Source of the DNA: Cellvibrio sp. pealriver
GTDB lineage: Bacteria > Pseudomonadota > Gammaproteobacteria > Pseudomonadales > Cellvibrionaceae
Assembly: GCF_001183545.1 (NCBI RefSeq)
Contig: NZ_KQ236688.1
Location: 3,360,395-3,424,394 of the forward strand
Direction: 5' to 3'
Length of the DNA: 64,000 nucleotides
Shown here piece after piece: positions 48,985-62,798 of the stretch. The notes under the pieces were generated by a model. It was not told the DNA's origin and ran no database searches. It worked only from the letters and a program-made list of their open reading frames with translations. Numbering within the stretch: position 1 is the first letter of the stretch; every line of letters starts with the position of its first letter. Both the position numbers and the translations under genes were made by a program.

Positions 48985-49848
48985 TTATTGGATCGCTGCC
49001 GCACCGCCCACAATTTCTGACAGTTCCTGGGTGATCGCTGCCTGACGCGCTTTGTTGTAAATCAGCTTCAAGCTATCAATCAATTCACCGGCGTTGTCGG
49101 TCGCACTCTTCATCGCAATCATTCGCGCTGCTTGTTCAGAAGCCGCGTTTTCTACTACCGCCTGATAAACCTGCGATTCAATAAAGCGAGTCAACAACCC
49201 TTTCAACAGGAACTCTGCATCCGGCTCGTAGATATAATCCCAGTGATGTTTCAACTTGGTATTTTCTTCGGCAACCAAAGGCAGCAATTGACGAACTTTT
49301 GGTGTTTGGGTCATGGTGTTAACAAAGTCGTTGCTCACCAGAAACAGCTTGTCGATAGTGCCGGCTTCAAACGCATCCAGCATTACCTTCACACTGCCGA
49401 TCAGGTCGGCCACTTGTGGGGCTTCACCGATATCGCGAGTTGAGGCAACTACATTGCCACCAAAGCTTTTGAAAAACTGGCCAGCTTTGGCACCAATCAA
49501 ACCCAAATCAATCGCTACACCTTTGTCAGCCCATGCCTTCATATCCCGGATAGCGGCTTTGAACAGGTTAGTGTTCAAGCCACCACACAGGCCACGGTCA
49601 CTGGAAACAATGATGTAACCCACGCGCTTAACATCGCGCTCTTTCATAAAACGGTGTTTGTACTCGGGGCTGGAGTTGGCCAGGTGCCCGACTACTTCAC
49701 GGATACGCTGGGCATAAGGTTTACCCAATTGCATCCGCTCTTGTGCACGGCGCATTTTACTCGCGGCGACCATTTCCATCGCGCTGGTAATTTTCTGCGT
49801 GCTTTTGACGCTCGCTATCTGCGTCCGAATTTCTTTTGTGCTTGCCAT
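48985..49848 (-). CDS. atpG: ATP synthase F1 gamma subunit
   Basis: A 287-residue rotor shaft subunit, starting [35 protein letters not shown] and ending in [26 protein letters not shown]. The two terminal helices form the coiled coil that turns within the alpha3beta3 ring. Gaps of 74 and 114 bases separate it from its neighbours. Confidence 0.97.
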   Translation of the reverse strand: MASTKEIRTQIASVKSTQKITSAMEMVAASKMRRAQERMQLGKPYAQRIREVVGHLANSSPEYKHRFMKERDVKRVGYIIVSSDRGLCGGLNTNLFKAAIRDMKAWADKGVAIDLGLIGAKAGQFFKSFGGNVVASTRDIGEAPQVADLIGSVKVMLDAFEAGTIDKLFLVSNDFVNTMTQTPKVRQLLPLVAEENTKLKHHWDYIYEPDAEFLLKGLLTRFIESQVYQAVVENAASEQAARMIAMKSATDNAGELIDSLKLIYNKARQAAITQELSEIVGGAAAIQ

Positions 49849-49922
49849 CTCTCGAACCCCGGTTAAGGCCTCTCGACCTAAAAGGTTAGAGATCGCTGCG
49901 AGTTAACGCAGCGATCGCCAGA

Positions 49923-51467
<1,545 letters not shown>

Positions 51468-51489
51468 GCTCTGTTCCTCAACCCTAAAA

Positions 51490-52026
51490 TTAGGATTTCA
51501 TTGCTTCGGCGAGCTTCGCCAAGCGACCACGGACTGAACCGTCGATAACCATATCGCCAGTGGAGATAACAATCCCACCTAACAGGTTCTTATCTACCGA
51601 ACCTTGCACACTGACTTTACGATCCAGTTTGGCGCTCAGGGCCTGAGCCAATTTGTTAATCAAGTCAACTGGCAACTCGTAAGCTGCTGTTACCTCGACA
51701 TCAATAGTTTTTTCTTGCTGTGCTTTCAGTCTGGCAAACAGCTCTTTCACATAGGGAAGAAGTGCCAAACGTTTATTGCTTGCAAGGGTGTGGATGAAGT
51801 TTTTTTGACTTTCATCCAGTTGGTCACCACAAACCTGTACAAACACGGAAGCTTTCTGCTGTGCCGACAAACCAGATGCGCTCAACGCTTTTTTCACCTG
51901 ATCTTGTTCGGCAACGGCGGCTGAAACTTCCAGAGCTTCAAACCATGACTGCAATTTGTTGGCAGCCAGGGCGAACTCGAATGCTGCTTTGGCGTAAGGT
52001 CTAGCCAGGGTAGTGAGTTCAGCCAT
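51490..52026 (-). CDS. atpH: ATP synthase F1 delta subunit
   Basis: A 178-residue peripheral stalk subunit ([41 protein letters not shown]; ending [27 protein letters not shown]). It joins F1 to subunit b. The start is 11 bases after atpF. Confidence 0.97.
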   Translation of the reverse strand: MAELTTLARPYAKAAFEFALAANKLQSWFEALEVSAAVAEQDQVKKALSASGLSAQQKASVFVQVCGDQLDESQKNFIHTLASNKRLALLPYVKELFARLKAQQEKTIDVEVTAAYELPVDLINKLAQALSAKLDRKVSVQGSVDKNLLGGIVISTGDMVIDGSVRGRLAKLAEAMKS

Positions 52027-52037
52027 ATCTACCTCTC

Positions 52038-52508
52038 TTACAGCTGCGCAGCGAGTTTGTTTACCAACTCGTTGTGAGCATTTTGATCGATAGAAGATTC
52101 CAGAATCTTTTCTGCACCCGCTAATGCCAGGGTCACTACTTTCGCACGTAATTCTTCACGCGCACGCGCAGTTGCCTGGTCAATTTCAGCCTGGGCAGCG
52201 GCTTTAACACGATCTGCCTCAACACGTGCTTTCTCTTTTGCTTCTTCAACAATTTCGATAGCGCGCTTGTTTGCTTGATCAATAATTGCAGCAGCTTCTT
52301 TCTTTGCAGAAGTGAGTTGCTCAACCACTTTTTGTTTAGCCAGTTCGAGATCTTTTTCAGCTTTATCGGCAGCCTGAAGACCATCAGCGATACGCTTGCT
52401 ACGCTCTGCCATTGCCGCAACAATGGGTGGCCAAACAAAGCGATGTGTCAGATAAATAAAGATGACAAACGCCACCATCTGACCGATAAGAGTTGCATTA
52501 AGATTCAC
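52038..52508 (-). CDS. atpF: ATP synthase Fo subunit b
   Basis: A 156-residue peripheral stalk protein: a single N-terminal membrane helix ([26 protein letters not shown]) and a long charged helix that dimerises. Its length is that of the standard b subunit. Confidence 0.97.
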   Translation of the reverse strand: MNLNATLIGQMVAFVIFIYLTHRFVWPPIVAAMAERSKRIADGLQAADKAEKDLELAKQKVVEQLTSAKKEAAAIIDQANKRAIEIVEEAKEKARVEADRVKAAAQAEIDQATARAREELRAKVVTLALAGAEKILESSIDQNAHNELVNKLAAQL

Positions 52509-52559
52509 GTTTAGATGCCTTTGTTAAAGGAATTTAAATCGCAAACACGACAGCTAAAA

Positions 52560-52832
<273 letters not shown>

Positions 52833-52882
52833 TTAAAAGAACAAACAAAAAAACAAATTACAAAACGGGTTACAAAAAACGC

Positions 52883-53836
<954 letters not shown>

Positions 53837-54226
53837 TTAAACCTTGCGGCGCATCAGCGGGTATGTCCAGGCAATTACCTGAACTATCACATAAGCCATG
53901 ATCATAGTGGCGGCATAAGCGGCTTCCTTTAGAAACCCAATCTGCTTGAATGCCAGCAGGAACAACACGGCCGTGATGATAAATTTTCCAAACTCACCCA
54001 TATAAAATGCTGCAAGCATTCTTTGGGTCGGCGCGCCCAACGCAGGGCGAAACGCTATGAGTGCCAGCCATAAGTTGGCTGTCACACCAATTATTCCACC
54101 GATTAAAATTGAAATTGCGACCGAATCATTGATCGCCAGGGCAGTAGCGGCAGCAACCAGAGTTAATACCAACTGGGCGGCTACTGTTTGGAGAGCTATA
54201 TCACGCCCCTTGAGATAACGAGACAA
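53837..54226 (-). CDS. atpI: ATP synthase assembly protein I
   Basis: A 129-residue membrane protein with four hydrophobic segments (ISILIGGIIGVTANLWLALIAFRPALGA and others). AtpI helps assemble the c ring. It is the first gene of the operon, behind a promoter with perfect TATAAT. Confidence 0.93.
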   Translation of the reverse strand: MSRYLKGRDIALQTVAAQLVLTLVAAATALAINDSVAISILIGGIIGVTANLWLALIAFRPALGAPTQRMLAAFYMGEFGKFIITAVLFLLAFKQIGFLKEAAYAATMIMAYVIVQVIAWTYPLMRRKV

Positions 54227-54325
54227 GTGTTTTTACCCCCCCAATTTTGCGGCGGCATTCTGTCATAAACACTTTCTTATTACCATTAGTAACAAGCTTA
54301 TGTTCCTTGCGCCCAAACGTGGCGC

Positions 54326-54354
54326 ATTATAGAGACTAAGCCCCCCAGCAGCAA
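54326..54354 (-). promoter_or_regulatory. Sigma-70 promoter of the ATP synthase operon
   Basis: Read on the minus strand: -35 TTGCTG, a 17-base spacer, and -10 TATAAT (a perfect consensus hexamer). Initiation near 54319 would give a leader of about 90 bases before atpI. Confidence 0.78.
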
Positions 54355-54470
54355 CCTTCGGGCTAGCACCAAACTCAAAAACTGACTAGTAAATTTGCTG
54401 TAAATTTAGGCGTTATTTTGAGACTTACTGCCGCTTGTGGCTAATAGAAGCTATTACAACTAGATGTAGG

Positions 54471-54500
54471 TACAAGGCACCAAAATCAGGATGCCTTGTA
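54471..54500. terminator. Hairpin after parB
   Basis: Perfect nine-base arms TACAAGGCA (54471-54479) and TGCCTTGTA (54492-54500) with a 12-base loop. There is no T-run, so it could be an attenuator or a regulator site rather than a true terminator. Confidence 0.4.
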
Positions 54501-54519
54501 TAGGACGAAAAGATAAAAA

Positions 54520-55431
54520 TTATTTGATATGACCGAGAATGCCATCGAGTTCATCGAGGGAATTGTAGCTAATCACCAGTTTTCCTTTTCCTTTGGCACT
54601 GTGCTGAATTTCAACGCCAGCTCCCAAAGTTTCCGACAGTTGATCTTGCAGGCGGCGAATATCAGCCGATACTTTGACTTCTGGCGTTACTTTTTCCTGA
54701 TGTTGATTTTCCTGTAATTGACGAACCAATGCCTCCGTTTGACGCACAGATAATCCTTTTGCGACTACCTGACGAGCAATCTCTTTCTGCTGGAACGGTT
54801 CCAGAGTCAATAAAGCGCGGGCGTGCCCCATTTCCAAATCGCCATGTTCCAGCAATGTTTTGACTTCTTCGCTTAATGCAATCAGACGCAGCAGGTTAGT
54901 CACCGTAGTACGTGACTTGCCCACCGCTTGAGCCACTTCTGCATGGGTTAACTCAAATTCATCTTGCAGGCGCTTTAACGCAACCGCCTCTTCAATGGGG
55001 TTTAAATTTTCGCGCTGGATATTTTCGATCAGCGCCATAGCGATGGCCGCTTCATCCGGCACTTCACGGATTACTGCGGGGATTCTATCCAAACCAGCCA
55101 ATTGCGTTGCGCGCCAGCGGCGTTCACCCGCGATAATTTCATAGCGTCCTTCACCGATGCTGCGCACCACTATCGGTTGCATTACGCCCTGGACTTTTAT
55201 CGACTCAGCTAATTCTTCCAAGGCTTCCTGATGCATATCGCGACGTGGCTGATACTTACCACGTTGGATTAACTCGACAGGTAAGTGTGCGAGCTTGCCA
55301 TCTTTGTATTCAATTTTTTGATCAGCCTCACTTGGAGTAATGGGCATTTCCGGTGCTGGCGAAGTTACTCCCAAACCTGCACTCAGCAATGCATCCAATC
55401 CTTTACCCAAACCTTTGCGTTTACTCGACAT
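54520..55431 (-). CDS. parB: Chromosome partitioning protein ParB
   Basis: A 303-residue CTPase and DNA-clamp protein. The start MSSKRKGLGKGLDALLS is the usual one; a TTG 24 bases upstream is not used. The ParB box region GRYEIIAGERRWRATQLAG and the NPIEEAVALKRL segment bind CTP; a helix-turn-helix (HAEVAQAVGKSRTTVTNLLRL) reads parS; the C-terminal 50 residues dimerise. It is read with parA, which ends 35 bases upstream. Confidence 0.97.
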   Translation of the reverse strand: MSSKRKGLGKGLDALLSAGLGVTSPAPEMPITPSEADQKIEYKDGKLAHLPVELIQRGKYQPRRDMHQEALEELAESIKVQGVMQPIVVRSIGEGRYEIIAGERRWRATQLAGLDRIPAVIREVPDEAAIAMALIENIQRENLNPIEEAVALKRLQDEFELTHAEVAQAVGKSRTTVTNLLRLIALSEEVKTLLEHGDLEMGHARALLTLEPFQQKEIARQVVAKGLSVRQTEALVRQLQENQHQEKVTPEVKVSADIRRLQDQLSETLGAGVEIQHSAKGKGKLVISYNSLDELDGILGHIK

Positions 55432-55466
55432 TCTTGTTGGCCTTGTGTAATTCAAAAATTGAATTT

Positions 55467-56270
55467 TTAGTTGGCTGCTACAGCTTCTGCGGCAGATTTA
55501 TTGCTGGATTCATTGCGGCGTAAAATTTCCCCCGCCAATGCGAGGTATGCAATAGCACCTTTGGATTGACGATCAAAGGCTAATACCGGCATACCAAAAC
55601 TTGGGGCTTCTGCAAGGCGTACATTGCGCGGAATACAGGTGCGATACAATCGATCACCAAAGTGTTGTTGTAACTGCGCCGATACATCGTTAGTCAGACT
55701 GTTACGCGGATCGTACATAGTGCGCAACAAGCCTTCGATTTTTAAATGCGGATTTAATACTTTCTGGATTTGATTGATAGTACCAACCAAAGCTGACAAA
55801 CCTTCCAGTGCATAGTACTCACATTGCATCGCAATAATGACACCGTCACATGCAGTTAATGCATTCAAGGTAAGCATGTTCAACGAAGGGGGGCAGTCAA
55901 TTAAAATATAATCAAATTGGTCACGCACTTGATTAAGCGCGTTCTGCAAACGGCGTTCTTTATTATCGAGCGCAAGCATTTCAACTTCTGCTGCAGTCAG
56001 GTCGCCGTTTGCTGGCAACACTTGGTATTTACCGCTTTCCGACAGCACCAAACAATCATTGATTGATTCGCGTTCTGTGAGCACATCGTAAATGGATTTT
56101 TCCACTTCGTTTTTATTAACGCCACTGCCCATTGTAGCGTTGCCTTGCGGATCAAGATCAACCAGCAATACACGTTTCTTGGTAGCTACCAAAGATGCCG
56201 CCAGATTCACGCAGGTTGTTGTTTTGCCCACACCGCCTTTTTGGTTTGCAATCGCATAGATCTTGGTCAA
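55467..56270 (-). CDS. parA: Chromosome partitioning ATPase ParA
   Basis: A 267-residue Walker-type ATPase (MinD/ParA family, Soj-like). The deviant Walker A is KGGVGKTTT (about 11-19), with the second conserved lysine K11. It drives segregation of ParB-parS complexes in the origin region. Normal length with no N-terminal DNA-binding extension. Confidence 0.97.
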   Translation of the reverse strand: MTKIYAIANQKGGVGKTTTCVNLAASLVATKKRVLLVDLDPQGNATMGSGVNKNEVEKSIYDVLTERESINDCLVLSESGKYQVLPANGDLTAAEVEMLALDNKERRLQNALNQVRDQFDYILIDCPPSLNMLTLNALTACDGVIIAMQCEYYALEGLSALVGTINQIQKVLNPHLKIEGLLRTMYDPRNSLTNDVSAQLQQHFGDRLYRTCIPRNVRLAEAPSFGMPVLAFDRQSKGAIAYLALAGEILRRNESSNKSAAEAVAAN

Positions 56271-56306
56271 GTGACAATCCTATAACCACCGCGTGGTTGA
56301 AAAATT

Positions 56307-56993
56307 TTATTGTTTAGCCTGCAGGATTAACAAGTGGCGTTCGCCGTCAGTTTCTGCGACAACCAATTTAATACTTTCCAATAACTCAATTTTGTCGCTG
56401 ATGGGTGCCAACTCATCTTCAGGAAAAATGCCCTTCATGGCGAGAAAAATTCCATCTTTTGCAACAAGGTTTGCGCATCCTTCAGTCATATCCTGCAAAC
56501 TGGCAAAAGCACGACTAATAACACCATGAAACTTTTCTGCCGGATTAAATTCTTCTACACGGCGATTTTCTACGGTTACGTTTGTTAACCCCAGTAGGGT
56601 CTTTACGTGGAATAAAAACCGGGTTTTTTTACCATTGCTATCCAGCAACGTAAATTGTTTTTCAGGAAACATAATTGCCAACGGAATTCCCGGAAGGCCA
56701 CCACCTGTTCCTACATCAATTATCCGCGTCAGCGGACATTTTTTTTCTACTCTGGCTTTATGTGAGTTAAACCAAGGCACTACGCTTAAACTATCCAACA
56801 GATGACGCGCAACCATTTGCTGGATATCACGCACCGCGGACAAATTATACGCTTTGTTCCATTTTTCAAATTCACTGACATATGCCAGTAATTTTTCAGT
56901 TTGTTCGCCAGTAAGCGAAACCGACATTTCAGCTGCACCGCGTACTAGCTGTTGGGTTAATCTATCGTGTAATTCTGGTTCAATCACGTGCAC
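56307..56993 (-). CDS. rsmG: 16S rRNA (guanine-527-N7) methyltransferase
   Basis: A 228-residue SAM-dependent enzyme with the motif DVGTGGGLPGIPLAIMFPEKQFTLLDSNGKKTRFL. It modifies G527 of 16S rRNA, a site linked to streptomycin sensitivity. The first codon is GTG; a GTG two codons further in is also possible. It lies between mnmG and parA, the usual order. Confidence 0.95.
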   Translation of the reverse strand: MHVIEPELHDRLTQQLVRGAAEMSVSLTGEQTEKLLAYVSEFEKWNKAYNLSAVRDIQQMVARHLLDSLSVVPWFNSHKARVEKKCPLTRIIDVGTGGGLPGIPLAIMFPEKQFTLLDSNGKKTRFLFHVKTLLGLTNVTVENRRVEEFNPAEKFHGVISRAFASLQDMTEGCANLVAKDGIFLAMKGIFPEDELAPISDKIELLESIKLVVAETDGERHLLILQAKQ

Positions 56994-57035
56994 TACTCAA
57001 TGTATCCGCGAAGCGGAAAAAATTTTATTCGCTGA

Positions 57036-58946
57036 TTAACTGGCTTGTTGTTCAGGTGTATCTTCTTTTAAACGCTTAAGTACACCGCGTTTTTTCAAAT
57101 ACACTAATACCAGTGATATCGCTGCCGGTGTTACGCCGGAAATACGCGATGCACGAGCTAATGTTTGTGGCCTTGCTGCGATGAGTTTCTGTTTTACTTC
57201 ATTCGATAAGCCATCGACTTGTGAATAATCAAAGTCATCAGGAATAATCGTATTTTCATATGCACGCAAGCGATCAACATCTTCTTGCTGACGTTCTATG
57301 TAGCCAGAATATTTTGCCCCGATCTCAATTTGTTCGGCAGCTGCTTCATTGGCAAGCGATTCACCCTTTAAATGTGCAACATCAGCATAAGTTAATTCCG
57401 GCCTTTTTAACAAATCCATCAAACTGTATTCGCGTGTCAATTTAGTCTGGATTTTTTGCTCAACCAATTCTGCCTCAGTGGAACCGGCTTGAATCCAGGT
57501 TGAACGTAAACGCTGTTGTTCCAATTCGATTTGTTCGCGTTTATCACAGAAAATTTTCCATTGCTCATCACCGATCAAACCAAGTTCGCGGCCTTTTTCG
57601 GTCAAACGCAAATCCGCATTGTCTTCACGCAATAACAGGCGATATTCAGCACGGCTGGTGAACATGCGATAAGGCTCTTTGGTTCCCAGTGTAATCAAAT
57701 CATCAACCAGAACGCCGATGTAGGCTTGATCGCGAGTCGGACACCAGGCTTCTTTTTCCTGAGAACGGAGTGCGGCATTGATACCTGCAAGCATACCTTG
57801 CGCACCCGCTTCTTCGTAACCCGTGGTGCCGTTAATCTGACCAGCGAAAAATAATCCGCCAATCACTTTGGTTTCCAAGCTGTGTTGCAAATCCTGCGGA
57901 TTAAAAAAATCGTATTCAATCGCGTAACCAGGGCGAAGGATATGTGCGTTTTCAAAACCCTTCATCGAACGCACGATTTCCAACTGCACATCAAACGGCA
58001 AGCTGGTGGAAATCCCGTTCGGATAAAGCTCGTGTGTGGTAAGTCCTTCAGGTTCGATAAAAATTTGGTGTGAATCTTTATCCGCGAAGCGGTGAATTTT
58101 ATCTTCGATCGATGGACAATAACGCGGACCTATCCCTTCAATTACACCTGAGTACATCGGTGAACGGTCGAGATTGCGGCGAATAACATCGTGAGTTTTT
58201 TCGTTGGTATGGGTTATGTAACAACAAATCTGGCGCGGTTGCATTTCACGGTTTCCACGCACAGACATTACCGGGCGCGGTTCATCGCCATATTGTTTTT
58301 CCAGAACATCAAAATTAACCGTTCGGGCATCGACACGTGGCGGTGTGCCGGTTTTTAAACGATCAACACGCAGTGGCAATTCGCGCAGGCGTTTGGATAG
58401 CGCGATTGATGGTGGATCACCGGCGCGGCCGCCGGAAAAATTTTGCAAGCCAATGTGAATCAAACCACCGAGGAAAGTACCGGCGGTGAGTACCACCTGA
58501 TTGGCCATAAATTTCAGACCCATTTGGGTCACAACTCCACGCACCTGATCGTTTTCAACAATCAGATCGTCAGCAGCTTGCTGGAAGATCCACAGATTTT
58601 CCTGATTTTCCAAAGTTTCGCGGATCGCCGCTTTGTAAAGGATACGGTCAGCTTGAGCGCGGGTCGCCCGTACCGCCGGGCCTTTGCGCGCATTCAGGAC
58701 GCGAAATTGAATACCGCCTTTATCGGTGGCCAATGCCATGGCACCGCCAAGGGCATCAATTTCTTTTACAAGATGGCTTTTACCAATCCCGCCGATGGCG
58801 GGATTACAGGACATTTGGCCGAGTGTTTCAATGTTGTGGGTGAGCAACAAGGTTTTGCAGCCCATGCGCGCTGCAGCCAAACAGGCCTCTGTTCCAGCAT
58901 GGCCGCCACCAATCACGATCACATCAAAACGATCCGGGAAAATCAT
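57036..58946 (-). CDS. mnmG: tRNA uridine-34 carboxymethylaminomethyl-modifying enzyme, FAD subunit
   Basis: A 636-residue flavoprotein of the GidA family. The FAD-binding start is [28 protein letters not shown], and later motifs [18 protein letters not shown] and [20 protein letters not shown] are typical. With MnmE it installs the cmnm5 group on U34 of several tRNAs. It follows the candidate origin region and precedes rsmG. Confidence 0.98.
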   Translation of the reverse strand: MIFPDRFDVIVIGGGHAGTEACLAAARMGCKTLLLTHNIETLGQMSCNPAIGGIGKSHLVKEIDALGGAMALATDKGGIQFRVLNARKGPAVRATRAQADRILYKAAIRETLENQENLWIFQQAADDLIVENDQVRGVVTQMGLKFMANQVVLTAGTFLGGLIHIGLQNFSGGRAGDPPSIALSKRLRELPLRVDRLKTGTPPRVDARTVNFDVLEKQYGDEPRPVMSVRGNREMQPRQICCYITHTNEKTHDVIRRNLDRSPMYSGVIEGIGPRYCPSIEDKIHRFADKDSHQIFIEPEGLTTHELYPNGISTSLPFDVQLEIVRSMKGFENAHILRPGYAIEYDFFNPQDLQHSLETKVIGGLFFAGQINGTTGYEEAGAQGMLAGINAALRSQEKEAWCPTRDQAYIGVLVDDLITLGTKEPYRMFTSRAEYRLLLREDNADLRLTEKGRELGLIGDEQWKIFCDKREQIELEQQRLRSTWIQAGSTEAELVEQKIQTKLTREYSLMDLLKRPELTYADVAHLKGESLANEAAAEQIEIGAKYSGYIERQQEDVDRLRAYENTIIPDDFDYSQVDGLSNEVKQKLIAARPQTLARASRISGVTPAAISLVLVYLKKRGVLKRLKEDTPEQQAS

Positions 58947-59710
58947 CGCTTACACCTTGCAGTTTACCTGCGTACTTAACCGAAATATGACCTGAAGGTC
59001 AAAAGGGGCAACATTATAGAGCGAGTCTTGGTTTTGCACAAAACTTGTACAGGGATTAATCAGTATAAATTTACTATCTCCAAAATCAGCATCCGCTAAC
59101 TCAATACGATACACGTCATAGGTTCATCCTTGGAGCTTGTCTTCAGATTGAGTTACCCAAGTCCTTTATGTAAGAGCCAGTCAAGTTATCCAAAAAAAGC
59201 GTCTGCGTTACAACAAAGGAGAAATTTTTTAAAAGAGAAATATATATTTTGTTATTTAGGGTTTTGATGATGTTGTTATATATAGTGCCGTTTATTTCTG
59301 TGGATAAGATTTAAAAGTTATTATTTTTCAAATACTTGAGATGATGATAATCCATAGGAAAACAACTCGGTAAGCTGCGTTTAAGCTGATTGAAAGCTGG
59401 TTGTAACACCACGAGTTATACATAAAAGAGGGAAAACGGGAGTTATCCCCAAAACGCCGCCCAGTTTTTGTCATGAACACACACAGGTTTGTGCACAACA
59501 CTCCTCTATTAATAATAAAATTTCTCGATAAAACAGCTATTTACCTCTAAATCTTAATATTTTCTGTGGATAACCTGTGTAACTGTGTGGAAAAACATGA
59601 AGATAAGTCGGTATTAAGGTTTCCCTTACTGGAAGCTTTTGTGTAAAGAGTGTGATTTTTGGAAATTGGATTGATTGAAGATAGGGACAAGAAAGATGAT
59701 GAAATTTACG
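58947..59710. other. Candidate replication origin (oriC) between mnmG and mnmE
   Basis: 764 AT-rich bases without a gene. Two perfect DnaA boxes TGTGGATAA lie at 59299-59307 and 59565-59573. Near matches include TGTGGAAAA (59586-59594), TTATCCCCA (59443-59451) and TTATCCAAA (59186-59194). A strongly AT-rich stretch with ATATATATT lies around 59220-59260 and could be the unwinding element. The location next to mnmG is a classical origin site in gammaproteobacteria. In Pseudomonas a second candidate lies between rpmH and dnaA, which is beyond the window, so this may instead be an auxiliary DnaA-binding region. Confidence 0.55.
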
Positions 59711-61075
59711 TCATTTGCCTATGCAGAAACTGCTGAAGATCCTGCCTAAAAGATCATCAGGGGTAAATTCACCGGTAATTTCCCCCAGGCTATTTTGCGC
59801 CTGACGCAGATCTTCAGCTAGCAACTCACCTGCTGCATAACCATGAAGTTGGGCTTTACCTGAATTCAGGAACGATTGAGCACGTTCCAGTGCATCCAAA
59901 TGGCGACGACGCGCAGTAAAACCACTTTCTCCGGTCTCGCTGTAGCCCATGATAGTTTTGAGATGCTGTTTTAAATCATCGATACCGGCACCAGTAGCAG
60001 CGCTGATACCGATGTAGGTGTTGTTCAAGTTGGACTGGAATAAACCTGCCGCTTCGTTGCTAAGGTCAATTTTGTTACGAACCAGCGTGATTTTATTGGG
60101 ATCTTGTAGTTGTTCGACAAATTCTGGCCAGATTTCCCGCGGATCCGTTAACTGGCTCTGACGGCTGTCCACCAGTAGTAACACCCGATCAGCTTGTTGA
60201 ATTTCCTGCCATGCGCGTTGGATACCGATTTGTTCAACTTCATCCGGGCTTTCGCGTAAACCGGCGGTATCGATAATATGTAATGGCATGCCATCGATAT
60301 GGATGTGTTCGCGCAGTACGTCGCGAGTCGTGCCTTCAATACTGGTGACAATGGCAGATTCGCGGCCGCTCAGGGCATTGAGCAGGCTGGATTTTCCAGC
60401 ATTGGGGCGGCCGGCAATTACCACACGCATCCCATCGCGCACCAAAGTACCTTGTCTTGCTTCTTTAAAGACGTTTTCCAGTTTATCGATAATGGTATTC
60501 AGGTCATTGGCGACTTTGCCATCGCTGAGGAAATCAATTTCTTCTTCAGGAAAGTCGATAGAGGCTTCCACGTAAATACGCAAATGGATCAACGCTTCAA
60601 CTAACTCATGGATACGTTTGGAGAAAGCGCCTTGCAAAGAGTGAAGTGCATTGCGTGCCGCTTGCTCGGTAGTAGCGTCAATCAAATCGGCGATAGCTTC
60701 GGCTTGGGAGAGATCGAGCTTGTCGTTTAAAAATGCCCGTTCAGAAAATTCGCCCGGGCGCGCAAGGCGGATTCCCAGTTGGGTAATTTCCCGCAGCAGT
60801 AAATCAAGAATGACCGGGCCGCCGTGGCCTTGTAGCTCAAGGACATCTTCACCAGTAAATGAATTTGGGCCGGGGAAAAACAGGGCTATGCCTTGGTCGA
60901 GCACATCACCCTTACGGTTTTTGAAATCGCAATAATGTGCGTAACGTGGCTGGATATTAATAGAAAGAAGAGTTTCCGCAACGAGCCTGGCTTTCGCACC
61001 AGAGACCCGGATAATACCGACACCACCGCGGCCAGTGGCGGTAGCGATGGCGGCGATAGTGTCGGTAATCAGCAT
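59711..61075 (-). CDS. mnmE: tRNA uridine-5-carboxymethylaminomethyl-synthesis GTPase
   Basis: A 454-residue GTPase. N-terminal folate-binding domain ([24 protein letters not shown]), a central helical domain, and a Ras-like G domain with [18 protein letters not shown] and NKID. The C-terminus CIGK carries the Cys of the C-[ILVF]-G-K motif. It forms the tRNA-modifying complex with MnmG, whose gene lies across the candidate origin. It starts nine bases after yidC. Confidence 0.98.
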   Translation of the reverse strand: MLITDTIAAIATATGRGGVGIIRVSGAKARLVAETLLSINIQPRYAHYCDFKNRKGDVLDQGIALFFPGPNSFTGEDVLELQGHGGPVILDLLLREITQLGIRLARPGEFSERAFLNDKLDLSQAEAIADLIDATTEQAARNALHSLQGAFSKRIHELVEALIHLRIYVEASIDFPEEEIDFLSDGKVANDLNTIIDKLENVFKEARQGTLVRDGMRVVIAGRPNAGKSSLLNALSGRESAIVTSIEGTTRDVLREHIHIDGMPLHIIDTAGLRESPDEVEQIGIQRAWQEIQQADRVLLLVDSRQSQLTDPREIWPEFVEQLQDPNKITLVRNKIDLSNEAAGLFQSNLNNTYIGISAATGAGIDDLKQHLKTIMGYSETGESGFTARRRHLDALERAQSFLNSGKAQLHGYAAGELLAEDLRQAQNSLGEITGEFTPDDLLGRIFSSFCIGK

Positions 61076-61084
61076 AGCGATAAC

Positions 61085-62797
61085 TTATTTAGCAGTAGGT
61101 TCGGCGTCGATTTGTTTGGTAATAATGTACTGTTGGATGATCGACAAGGTGTTGTTGGTTACCCAATACAATACCAAACCAGCAGGGAACCACAGGAACA
61201 TAAAGGTAAACACAAACGGCAGCATGTTCATAATGCGCGCTTGCATAGGATCAGTCGGTTGCGGGTTCAACTTCTGCATGAAGTACATGGTAATACCGTA
61301 AATAATCGGCAGTACAAAGTAGGGGTCTTTTACCGATAGATCGAGAATCCAGCCAAAGAATGGCGAATGACGCAACTCAACCGATTCCATCAATACATAA
61401 TACAGTGCGAGGAATACCGGCATTTGGATCAACAGAGGCAAGCAGCCACCAAATGGATTTACTTTCTCGGTTTTGTAGAGCTTCATCATCTCTTGTGAGA
61501 ATTTTTGACGATCATCGCCATAACGCTCTTTCATTTCGGCCATTTTCGGCGCTAATTTGCGCATTTTCGCCATGGATTTATAGCTAGTTGCCGAAAGTTT
61601 GAAAAACAGGGCTTTTACAATCAGGGTTAACCCAATAATTGCAAGACCCCAGTTTCCAACCAATTCGTGGATCCACTTAAGAACAAAGAACAAGGGTTTT
61701 GCTACCCACCAAAGCCAACCGTAATCCACAGTTAAATCGAGATAAGGAGAGATTTGCTCCAAACGTTCAGTATCTTTGGGGCCAGCATAGAAATTAGCGC
61801 TGATGACACCTTGGGTACCCGGAGCTACTTCAGTGATATTGCCGATAAATCCCATCAAGTAGAGATCATTTTCATCGGATTTGTGTAAATAGTAACTGTT
61901 GTTGCTATTGGCATCAGGAATCCAGGCGCTGACAAAGTAGTGTTGCACCATCGCAATCCAGCCGCCGGTATTACTGAAGTTGAAGCTGCGCAAGTCGCGA
62001 TTATTTAGACTTTGTGCTTCATCGTATTTTTCTCTCATGTCAGCGAAGGTAATTTTTTTGTACTTTTCATCGGGCGTAGTGATCGCTGCGCCCAAATAAG
62101 GGTTCATTTCCAGAGCGCTGACTTTGACGAAATTCTGGCTATCGCGTTTGATTTGGCCATAAATGCGGCCTGACCAGTTATTACTGCTTTGGTTATCGAT
62201 CAGGTATTCAACATTGATCAAGTATTCGCCGCGAGTAAACGTAAAACGTTTGGTGATTTTGACTTCACCCTGCTGCAACACCAGATCAACCTGCAGTTGG
62301 TTTTGGCCTTCGCTCAATGAATATTCTTGTTTTTCACTGCTAAAGACCGGGCGGGATTTAACATCGGTACCGTTTGGACCAATCAAACCACTTTGTGCAA
62401 GGTAGGTGTGGTTGTTGCGGTTATCCAACAGGACAAATGGTTGGTCAGGGGTATCCAATTTCAGAAAGTGGCGCGGCAATGCTAATTGCACAATATCACC
62501 ACCGACCGGGTTGATAGTCAGATCAAGACTGTCTGTTTTGACGTTGATCATCTGTGCAGCTGTTGCCACCTGGGTATTTTTTTCTGACTCAGATGAAGTA
62601 TTTGCCGCAACGGGAATATCAGTATTGGCAACGGCATCTGTCGGTGAGCCACTGGTGGGGTTCACTGAAGGGGAAGTTGTTTGGGTAACTGCTGTACCTG
62701 GTACAGGTAGTTTTTCCTGATATTCATGCCAGCGAATAACCAACATCAACAAGGTCGCGAGAATTGCTGCAATTAACAGGTTTTTTTGCCAATCCAT
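61085..62797 (-). CDS. yidC: Membrane protein insertase YidC
   Basis: A 570-residue insertase from the ATG MDWQKNLLIAAILATLLMLVIRW, chosen because family members start with MDxQ; a possible earlier ATG adds five residues. After TM1 there is a large periplasmic domain (to about residue 350), then five helices including GCLPLLIQMPVFLALYYVLMESVELR. It inserts membrane proteins such as the Fo c subunit. It begins one base after the yidD stop, which implies coupling. Confidence 0.97.
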   Translation of the reverse strand: MDWQKNLLIAAILATLLMLVIRWHEYQEKLPVPGTAVTQTTSPSVNPTSGSPTDAVANTDIPVAANTSSESEKNTQVATAAQMINVKTDSLDLTINPVGGDIVQLALPRHFLKLDTPDQPFVLLDNRNNHTYLAQSGLIGPNGTDVKSRPVFSSEKQEYSLSEGQNQLQVDLVLQQGEVKITKRFTFTRGEYLINVEYLIDNQSSNNWSGRIYGQIKRDSQNFVKVSALEMNPYLGAAITTPDEKYKKITFADMREKYDEAQSLNNRDLRSFNFSNTGGWIAMVQHYFVSAWIPDANSNNSYYLHKSDENDLYLMGFIGNITEVAPGTQGVISANFYAGPKDTERLEQISPYLDLTVDYGWLWWVAKPLFFVLKWIHELVGNWGLAIIGLTLIVKALFFKLSATSYKSMAKMRKLAPKMAEMKERYGDDRQKFSQEMMKLYKTEKVNPFGGCLPLLIQMPVFLALYYVLMESVELRHSPFFGWILDLSVKDPYFVLPIIYGITMYFMQKLNPQPTDPMQARIMNMLPFVFTFMFLWFPAGLVLYWVTNNTLSIIQQYIITKQIDAEPTAK

Positions 62798-62798
62798 C

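Noticed and set aside
56300..57000. Possible parS site near parAB
   Set aside because: Only CACGTG cores and half-sites such as TACGTGGAA were seen; no full TGTTNCACGTGNAACA-type palindrome was found anywhere in the window by eye.
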